Source: an uncultured bacterium (lineage in GTDB: Bacteria; Patescibacteriota; Minisyncoccia; Phycocordibacterales; UBA9973). Taken from it: a DNA stretch of 5,543 bases. The notes beneath the pieces are model-generated. The model made no database searches. It saw only the letters and a list, made by a program, of their open reading frames with translations, and was not told the origin of the DNA. Location of the stretch: assembly GCA_903907175.1 (NCBI GenBank), contig CAIVNB010000023.1:1-5543 (forward strand), given 5' to 3'. Shown piece after piece: positions 1-4,916 of the stretch. Each line of letters opens with the position of its first letter. Position 1 is the stretch's first letter. Both the position numbers and the translations under genes were made by a program.

Positions 1-1185
1 ATCGTTTCTATTCCTGAAGACAAAGTCTATTCACGTATTTTCCCCTTCCCAAAAACTGTAAACGATTCACAATTAGTAGATGCAATAAATCTTACTATCG
101 ACTTCCAACTTCCTGTTAAAAAAGACGATGTATATGTCGGATGGGAGAATGCTGGTGATTCTCATGTCATCAACGAAGTTTTGATATCTACAATTCCAAA
201 AACTGTTGCTAATAGTTATATTGAAGCTTTGAATTATGCTGGCATAAAAGTACTTGCACTTGAAACACATATCGCTAGTATTGCACGCTCAGCTAAAATA
301 AAACTTGGTCAAGCAACATTATTTACTAAAAAGAATGCAGACGGAGCCACTGTGTTTATTTTAAAAGACGGTGTATTGCGTTTCTCTCGTACTATACCAG
401 CAACTTTTATAAAAAATGATGAATATTTAATAAATGAAGCCAAATACATAAAAACTTCATTCGAATCTGAAAAGAAAATATCTGTCATCGAATCTCCATT
501 AAGCGAAACTACAATTCGAGATGAATATACAAAATATCCTGGATTAAAGGACACTGCTCCAGAAATACAATCAAAATTGCTCGTGGTTATGGGCGCAACT
601 ATCCGTGGAAAAATTCCAAAAGGACAAGACAATCGTATAAGTTTACTATCCATTGGGACCGTAAAAGCTTATGAATATCAAAAAACGACTACATTCATTA
701 GGCTTGTACGTAATATGACAATAGGAGTATCTTTATTCTTTCTATTTAGTTTTCTTGCATCATACCTCTTTATTTTTTTCCTTTCACAAGCAACTAATAT
801 CACAGCAAACATACCTACTCCATCTATACCACCAGACATGATTCAAAAGGAAACTTGGGTAAAAAATGTTGATTCTATAATTTCTGCTTCTCAAACAATT
901 ATATCCAACACACCAACCTGGAGTATTTTGCTTGATGATATTAATTCACATATTATTACTGGTATATTGATATCAAATTTATCTGTAGTATCCATAAATG
1001 ACACAATGTCAATATCCGGTACAGCAAAAGATCGTGATACACTAAATCAATTTAAAAAAACACTTCAAGAATCTACCTATCTAACTGCGGTCGAACTTCC
1101 TATTACTAACTTACAACAAAAAGGAGATATACCATTTTCTATTTCATTCCGTTTAAAAGATCCGAGTATGTTATATAATAAATAA
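1..1185 (+). CDS. pilM: PilM-PilN fusion protein, type IV pilus inner-membrane alignment complex (5' end outside window)
   Basis: The frame is open from base 1, so the gene begins before the window; 394 residues are visible. Residues 1-85 look like the PilM SHS2/1C domain, with an SIPEDKVYSR strand and an FPFPKT motif. Residues about 86-210 look like the second actin lobe, with KDGVLRFSRTIP and the closing GATIRGKIPK. There follow ISLLS (213-217), a basic/aromatic linker, a transmembrane helix (about 239-262) and a periplasmic region of about 130 residues. That region has the PilN pattern: W-S-I-L-L-D-D-I, then I-S-N-L-S, then SGTAKDRDTL, then FKKTLQ. In known systems PilM is a cytoplasmic actin-like protein that binds the N-terminal INLLP motif of membrane protein PilN; here both parts are one chain. 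ISLLS sits where INLLP should be, about 20 residues before the helix. The usual D-I-G of the phosphate-2 loop reads K-K-N (110-112), so ATP binding may be weakened. A TTG at 181 is not the start, because conserved PilM sequence lies upstream. The pilO-like gene follows after 3 bases. Family call is firm; function is inferred. Confidence 0.88.
   Translation: MVSIPEDKVYSRIFPFPKTVNDSQLVDAINLTIDFQLPVKKDDVYVGWENAGDSHVINEVLISTIPKTVANSYIEALNYAGIKVLALETHIASIARSAKIKLGQATLFTKKNADGATVFILKDGVLRFSRTIPATFIKNDEYLINEAKYIKTSFESEKKISVIESPLSETTIRDEYTKYPGLKDTAPEIQSKLLVVMGATIRGKIPKGQDNRISLLSIGTVKAYEYQKTTTFIRLVRNMTIGVSLFFLFSFLASYLFIFFLSQATNITANIPTPSIPPDMIQKETWVKNVDSIISASQTIISNTPTWSILLDDINSHIITGILISNLSVVSINDTMSISGTAKDRDTLNQFKKTLQESTYLTAVELPITNLQQKGDIPFSISFRLKDPSMLYNK
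1174..1179 (+). promoter_or_regulatory. Possible -10 hexamer before the pilO-like gene
   Basis: An exact TATAAT lies in the last codons of the PilM-PilN gene. Normal spacing gives a start point near 1186, three bases before ATG 1189, so any transcript would be near-leaderless. There is no TG extension and no convincing -35, and the sequence also encodes the protein tail L-Y-N-K, so this is weak. Confidence 0.22.
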
Positions 1186-1188
1186 ATT

Positions 1189-1749
1189 ATGTTTACAACA
1201 AAAAATCTTCTACTATTCTTAGGGCGTAACGTGATTATTTCTCTCGTTGTAATATTTATAACCGTAACTGCTTCTTTGCTTATCTCGAAAGAAATAAGTA
1301 AAATTTCAGATTCCACAGCTCTCAACCACCGTCTTGCGAAGGAACTTGCTGAAAGAATCGAATTTTTGAAAACATTAAAACAAGATATAAAAATTATTGG
1401 TACCAACGACACCAAGATAGAAGGAGCATTCACTCCATCAGATAATATTTTAGAATTTATAAACACTCTCGATAACTTAGCAACTAAAAATAATCTAACC
1501 CAAGTTTATCGTTTTGAAACACCAGTACCTTCTACGATTTCTGCCATCTTCCCTATTGAAACCATTTCATATTCAAATAATTTTCAAACTAATCTGTCTA
1601 CATTCTCAAGCTATCTAAAAGAATTCGAAAAACTCCCTTATTTTACAACAATAAAAGGATTTAGTATTTCATCCCAAGATAAACTTGGATGGTCTGGTCT
1701 ATCCAATGTATCTTTTAATGCGACGCTGTACACAAAAGTAATCCAATAA
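1189..1749 (+). CDS. pilO: PilO-like type IV pilus inner-membrane protein
   Basis: This 186-residue protein has a short cytoplasmic N-terminus, one transmembrane helix (about 14-33), a charged heptad-like stretch suited to a coiled coil (about 34-65), and a globular C-terminal part (about 80-186). The last part starts with a PilO-like pattern, A-F-T-P-S-D-N-I-L-E-F-I-N-T-L, and contains an F-E-K-L-P-Y-F-T-T-I segment. PilO pairs with PilN through coiled coils and ferredoxin-like domains, linking the cytoplasmic PilM ring to the outer parts of the pilus machine. Position directly after a PilM-PilN gene supports the call, since sequence conservation in PilO is low. The length is a little below that of typical proteobacterial PilO. 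ATG at 1189 is the natural start, 3 bases after the upstream stop and just before the membrane helix. There is no Shine-Dalgarno sequence before it. A general GspM/PilO-fold protein is the main alternative. Confidence 0.72.
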   Translation: MFTTKNLLLFLGRNVIISLVVIFITVTASLLISKEISKISDSTALNHRLAKELAERIEFLKTLKQDIKIIGTNDTKIEGAFTPSDNILEFINTLDNLATKNNLTQVYRFETPVPSTISAIFPIETISYSNNFQTNLSTFSSYLKEFEKLPYFTTIKGFSISSQDKLGWSGLSNVSFNATLYTKVIQ

Positions 1750-1753
1750 AATT

Positions 1754-2425
1754 ATGAATAAAGAAAAAACAAGTATAAAAAAAATATTAAAAAAAATGAC
1801 TTTAGCTGATTTTATCTACTTGGGTACAATTTTTGTATTTTTTATAATAGTTATATTTTTATTTATAAATTCCACAAATTTTATTGTAAAAAATATAAAC
1901 AAGATGTTTTTATCAGATGAAAAAGTGAATACTCCATCTTTTGATATAGAAAGATATAAATCTGTAGCAAAAAAATTAAATTTACCATTAACAAATGTTA
2001 CAGAAGATCAAACCATCGAAACACCCCAAGTAGAGTCAACTTTACCTCAAAATGAACCTACCCCAGATAATTCTATTATCAATACCGAAAATACAACACC
2101 TCCAGCACAGCCAGTCAGCATTCCAACTCCAGAGCTTAACAAACAAGCAGTAACAATAGGTATATTTAACAGTACAACCAAGAAAGGGATAGCTTCTACG
2201 CTAGCTCAAGCATTATTTGATTCAGGTTTTTCTATGGCATTTACTGGAAATGAAAAACAACCATACGCCTCAACGACAATTTTTATTAAAGAAAGTAAAA
2301 AGGAATATTTGCCATTTGTACAAGAAGCAATTGCTAAATCTTATCCAAAAGTAGCAACAAAAATGATCGCCGATGATCCTAATAAAATCGAGTTCGACGT
2401 AAGAATCGTAATCGGTAAAAAATAA
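1754..2425 (+). CDS. Single-pass membrane protein with C-terminal LytR_C domain
   Basis: This 223-residue protein has a basic, Lys-rich cytoplasmic tail (1-18), a transmembrane helix (about 20-40), an extracytoplasmic stretch (41-80), a Pro/Thr/Glu/Asn-rich flexible linker (about 81-128) and a C-terminal LytR_C-type domain (about 131-221). The domain shows the family pattern: V-T-I-G-I-F-N-S-T, then K-K-G-I-A-S-T-L-A-Q-A-L, then G-F, then Y-A-S-T-T-I-F-I. LytR_C is the domain found at the C-terminus of LytR/CpsA/Psr proteins. The catalytic LCP domain is absent, so this is not a cell-wall ligase. The domain's role is not settled, and a cell-wall or envelope-binding job is plausible. The gene starts 4 bases after pilO and ends one base from the convergent gene's stop, so it looks like the last member of the pilus operon. 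It occupies the pilP position. My inference is that it anchors the PilMNO-like complex to the wall. There is no Shine-Dalgarno sequence; ATG at 1754 is the first start in frame and leaves a normal positively charged tail before the helix. Confidence 0.78.
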   Translation: MNKEKTSIKKILKKMTLADFIYLGTIFVFFIIVIFLFINSTNFIVKNINKMFLSDEKVNTPSFDIERYKSVAKKLNLPLTNVTEDQTIETPQVESTLPQNEPTPDNSIINTENTTPPAQPVSIPTPELNKQAVTIGIFNSTTKKGIASTLAQALFDSGFSMAFTGNEKQPYASTTIFIKESKKEYLPFVQEAIAKSYPKVATKMIADDPNKIEFDVRIVIGKK

Positions 2426-2454
2426 ATTATTGCGGATAATTAATAACGATTTTT
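2404..2454. other. Convergent gene junction with weak nested inverted repeats
   Basis: The plus-strand stop (2423-2425) and minus-strand stop (2427-2429) are separated by one base. Around them AATCGT (2404-2409) pairs with ACGATT (2446-2451), which runs into five Ts (2450-2454). Inside, AATTAT (2425-2430) pairs with ATAATT (2436-2441) around a TGCGG loop. The stems are short and AT-rich, so any role in stopping transcription is uncertain. Confidence 0.3.
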
Positions 2455-3710
2455 ATATCTTTACTTTTACTTGGGAAAGAATTTTCCCATACAGGTTTTA
2501 TCGTCAATTGAGCAGAATCAATATTAGGGTACTGAGATAACACCTGATTAAAATCTTTTTTATTTTTACCCAATAAATCTGACACTAATTTTTCTCCATC
2601 AACTTTCCAGACGATTTTTACAGTTCCAGATAAATTAAAAGTAATATCTTTCATTTCAGACTCAGGTAAGGTAATAAGATTTTTATCAAATGAAGATATT
2701 GATAGACTTTCTAAATTTGACACAAGAACATTTTGATCATCAGTTTTTTCTAAACTTGTATTAATTATTTCTTTGGTTAATTTTTCTTTATTAAAAATAA
2801 TCCCATAAAAAGTTCCTTTAATACTCACTTTAAAATTACCAGGAACATCCGTAGGAGCAACATTGCTCTCATCAATATTTAAAAATGTTGCGTTACTTAA
2901 TAAAACAAAATCGGTTGGTATTTGATTTTTTACTTTTTGAAGCAATTTTGTAGAAAGAGAATCGCTTAATTCTTTTATTGTCTTTTCTTTTTCAGAATCG
3001 CTAAGTTGACTTGATTTCCCTAAAAGCCCACCGGTGATCTCTCCAACAGATCTTGCATAAATTTTTGAATATTTTGGTGTTCCCTTAAATCCAAGTATCT
3101 TAAAATCAAGAGGAGCACTATTAAATTCACTTCCTACCTTTTCTCCATAAATATCTACTCCTACTTTTCCTGGAATACCATTTTTTGATATGCCAGGAAC
3201 AGTTATCTTTGATTTAGTTTTATAAATTTTACCGTTTGAACCCTCTAGCCTCGTATTTATCGCAAGAGGCTGAGACGAAGAACTAAACGCATTATATATC
3301 AATACTGATCCTGTTGCAGGAACTTCCCAATCTTTTTCTTCCCCTCCCGTAACTACTCGTGATTCCTCACCTGATAAAACTACTAAATCATAAGTCAAAC
3401 TATCTGTCGTACTTATTTTTGGAACAGCGGTAAAAGTTTTATCTAAAGTAAAATCTTTTGTTTTAGTACTAATTGTTATCGTAGCATTAGAAAATAAAAA
3501 AGATATGGCAAAAAAAAGAAAAACAATGGAAATTAAAGCAACAAACCAGAGGACATTATGAGATGTACCTCTCTTTTGTTCACTATTAATTGAATTAGAA
3601 GATGGTGGTATTTCATTTTTGGTATTAGAATAAAAAATTCTTTTTGAATTTTCTTCTATATCTTTTGTTTTTTTGGTTTTTACTATATCTTGAATAATAT
3701 TTTTTGGCAT
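2427..3710 (-). CDS. Conserved single-pass envelope protein of unknown function (Parcubacteria-type, sometimes annotated baseplate J-like)
   Basis: This 427-residue protein has a cytoplasmic tail of about 50 residues beginning MPKNIIQDIV, then low-complexity Lys/Ser/Asn sequence, one transmembrane helix (about 53-73) and a long extracytoplasmic region. The most family-like block is residues 132-229: T-G-S-V-L-I-Y-N-A-F-S-S-S-S-Q, T-R-L-E, a V-P-G turn, G-F-K-G-T-P-K-Y and I-T-G-G. From memory, similar blocks recur in hypothetical or baseplate J-like proteins of Parcubacteria; I could not search. The rest is beta-rich, with an acidic/basic helical insert (about 234-262), and ends in I-V-I-N-Y-P. 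There are no enzymatic motifs and no signal peptidase site, so the helix is probably a permanent anchor. The gene begins 6 bases after the actin-like gene, suggesting co-transcription and a shared complex. There is no Shine-Dalgarno sequence before ATG at 3710. Function unknown; a structural or surface-assembly role is inferred. Confidence 0.8.
   Translation of the reverse strand: MPKNIIQDIVKTKKTKDIEENSKRIFYSNTKNEIPPSSNSINSEQKRGTSHNVLWFVALISIVFLFFAISFLFSNATITISTKTKDFTLDKTFTAVPKISTTDSLTYDLVVLSGEESRVVTGGEEKDWEVPATGSVLIYNAFSSSSQPLAINTRLEGSNGKIYKTKSKITVPGISKNGIPGKVGVDIYGEKVGSEFNSAPLDFKILGFKGTPKYSKIYARSVGEITGGLLGKSSQLSDSEKEKTIKELSDSLSTKLLQKVKNQIPTDFVLLSNATFLNIDESNVAPTDVPGNFKVSIKGTFYGIIFNKEKLTKEIINTSLEKTDDQNVLVSNLESLSISSFDKNLITLPESEMKDITFNLSGTVKIVWKVDGEKLVSDLLGKNKKDFNQVLSQYPNIDSAQLTIKPVWENSFPSKSKDIKIVINYPQ
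2472..2489. terminator. Compact hairpin inside the convergent gene, candidate terminator for the pilus operon
   Basis: TGGGAAA (2472-2478) and TTTCCCA (2483-2489) form a 7-bp stem with a 4-base loop. It lies 47 bases after the plus-strand stop, within the 3' coding end of the 427-residue gene. Neither side has a long T run; on the plus side there is only GTTTTAT a few bases on. It is the best hairpin I found near the junction, but a poor canonical terminator. Confidence 0.25.
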
Positions 3711-3716
3711 TTTATT

Positions 3717-4892
3717 TTAACGGATAAAACGATTAATATAAATAGCTTCAACTGCCAAGAACGAGTCACGAATTATATTGTTTTTAAACAATACTGTATC
3801 GCTAAGAGCCTCTACCCCCAAGAACACCACTTTGAATTTAGATTCCGTTAAAGTATATTGATTAAATTGTTCAGATTTTATTGTTTCTGTAAAGAAACCT
3901 GCCAAATCTTGGTCTATCGTCAAAAAAATCGTGGATGGAATCGAAATATCATTTGAAAGATCTACTAAAGACTCTTGGAATCGGGCTAGCCATTCTTTTT
4001 TCAATTTATTTATAACTGGTTCAATTTTTGAAAGAGCAGAATCTGACATATGCCCATCTTTATAAAGAGATATATAAGAAACAGCCTCACTGAGTGAACA
4101 ATCAAGCAGTGATGCAACCCCCCTTATCAAGAAATTACTACCCAAAGAAAAAGAAATCGAGGAACGTAAAACATCTTTTTTTATCATAGATATATCGGTG
4201 ACCTCTCCCCCAACGTCCATCAAAAGAAAATCGTCTTGCTCTATAAATAAATCACGTGCTACAGCAAAAGATGCAATTGCAAAAGAAGAAAATCTTATAT
4301 TTTGTGGATAAAAATGTCTACCAATAATTTCCTTTATTTTTTCTAAAACTTCTTCCTCACTTACTGAAATAAAAACCGTCATTTCTAATTCTCTGGCTTT
4401 TTGATTAAGTGGTTTAGTTACTCTGTATCCATTTAACATTGTTTGCATGTTCTTTAATTCAATCGGCAAAACTTTATTATTGGTATTTGTTTCTTTCCCA
4501 GAATTTTCTTCTTCAAATAACTTAACCTCTTTTTCAATAAGACTATCTGCTAATTTAGAATTAAAAATAAATGGGGTATTTTTTTTAAAGACTATAGTTC
4601 TCGTTTGAGAAACATACCAAGGAGAAGAAAGTACACAAAAAACTTTTTTTGGTGCACCAAGCCCCATCATACAAATTTTATTTGTAATAACTTCAAGCGT
4701 CTTTTGGGTTAAAGAAAAAAATCTCTCAAAATTCAAATTATTGTCCAATGTTATGGGCTCACGAATTGAATAAATTATTTCTGGAATACCAGTTTTTTTC
4801 ATTAAAAAAAGAGCTCCACCCACTGATGAAGAACCAATGTCAAAAACTAGCGCTAACTCTTCTTTGTTTTTTGCTCCTCCAAAAATACTCAT
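3717..4892 (-). CDS. Actin-like ATPase, PilM/FtsA superfamily
   Basis: This 391-residue soluble protein has the order expected for an SHS2-containing actin-like ATPase. The phosphate-1 loop is DIGSSSVGGAL (residues 18-28). A 1C/SHS2-like region follows (about 85-180, from C-V-L-S-S-P-W to M-T-V-F-I-S-V-S). The phosphate-2 loop is DVGGEVTDISMI (226-237), followed by a helical lobe. A segment at 322-338 (I-F-L-T-I-D-Q-D-L-A) stands where the adenosine-binding G-G motif normally lies, but without the glycine pair. There is no membrane helix, and no C-terminal amphipathic helix of the FtsA kind is evident. FtsA and PilM both act at the inner face of the membrane, recruiting membrane partners. The neighbour 6 bases downstream is a single-pass membrane protein and a likely partner. 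It is distinct from the PilM part of the plus-strand fusion, which has a degraded phosphate-2 loop. A strong extended -10 lies just before ATG at 4892, with no Shine-Dalgarno sequence. FtsA proper is less likely because no ftsZ is adjacent and the 1C region matches only loosely. Confidence 0.82.
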   Translation of the reverse strand: MSIFGGAKNKEELALVFDIGSSSVGGALFLMKKTGIPEIIYSIREPITLDNNLNFERFFSLTQKTLEVITNKICMMGLGAPKKVFCVLSSPWYVSQTRTIVFKKNTPFIFNSKLADSLIEKEVKLFEEENSGKETNTNNKVLPIELKNMQTMLNGYRVTKPLNQKARELEMTVFISVSEEEVLEKIKEIIGRHFYPQNIRFSSFAIASFAVARDLFIEQDDFLLMDVGGEVTDISMIKKDVLRSSISFSLGSNFLIRGVASLLDCSLSEAVSYISLYKDGHMSDSALSKIEPVINKLKKEWLARFQESLVDLSNDISIPSTIFLTIDQDLAGFFTETIKSEQFNQYTLTESKFKVVFLGVEALSDTVLFKNNIIRDSFLAVEAIYINRFIR

Positions 4893-4899
4893 CCAATAA

Positions 4900-4908
4900 A
4901 TTATATCA
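4900..4908 (-). promoter_or_regulatory. Extended -10 promoter element, predicted leaderless start of the actin-like gene
   Basis: On the minus strand this reads TGATATAAT, an exact TG-n-TATAAT extended -10. It lies in the 24-base gap after the alaS stop. Standard spacing puts the transcription start at about 4893, next to the ATG whose first base is 4892, so the mRNA would have essentially no leader. No good -35 hexamer is visible at the usual distance, which an extended -10 can tolerate. The start also lacks a Shine-Dalgarno sequence, consistent with leaderless initiation. The gap is AT-rich, so chance occurrence cannot be excluded. Confidence 0.55.
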
Positions 4909-4916
4909 CAAATAAA

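Noticed and set aside
181..183. TTG as start of the PilM-like gene
   Set aside because: The same frame is open back to base 1 and encodes PilM-like sequence there, so the TTG is internal.
73..653. Minus-strand open frames at 73-270 and 309-653
   Set aside because: They lie wholly inside the PilM-PilN gene, show no family pattern and have biased composition; they are shadows.
1077..1466. Minus-strand open frame across the PilM-PilN/PilO junction
   Set aside because: It overlaps two well-supported plus-strand genes and has no recognisable domain.
1754..2425. LytR/CpsA/Psr cell-wall ligase
   Set aside because: Only the C-terminal LytR_C domain is present; the LCP catalytic domain with its conserved Arg and Asp residues is absent.
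3247..3271. Inverted repeat AGCCTC / GAGGCT as a regulatory hairpin
   Set aside because: Six base pairs with a 13-base loop in the middle of a coding region, with no T run; likely chance.
2427..3710. Phage baseplate gene and hence a prophage or contractile injection system
   Set aside because: The protein has a membrane anchor and no phage tail neighbours; the baseplate J label sometimes given to such proteins rests on weak similarity.
3717..4892. True cell-division protein FtsA
   Set aside because: No ftsZ or ftsQ neighbour, no clear membrane-targeting C-terminal helix, and only loose similarity in the 1C region; the superfamily-level call is safer.
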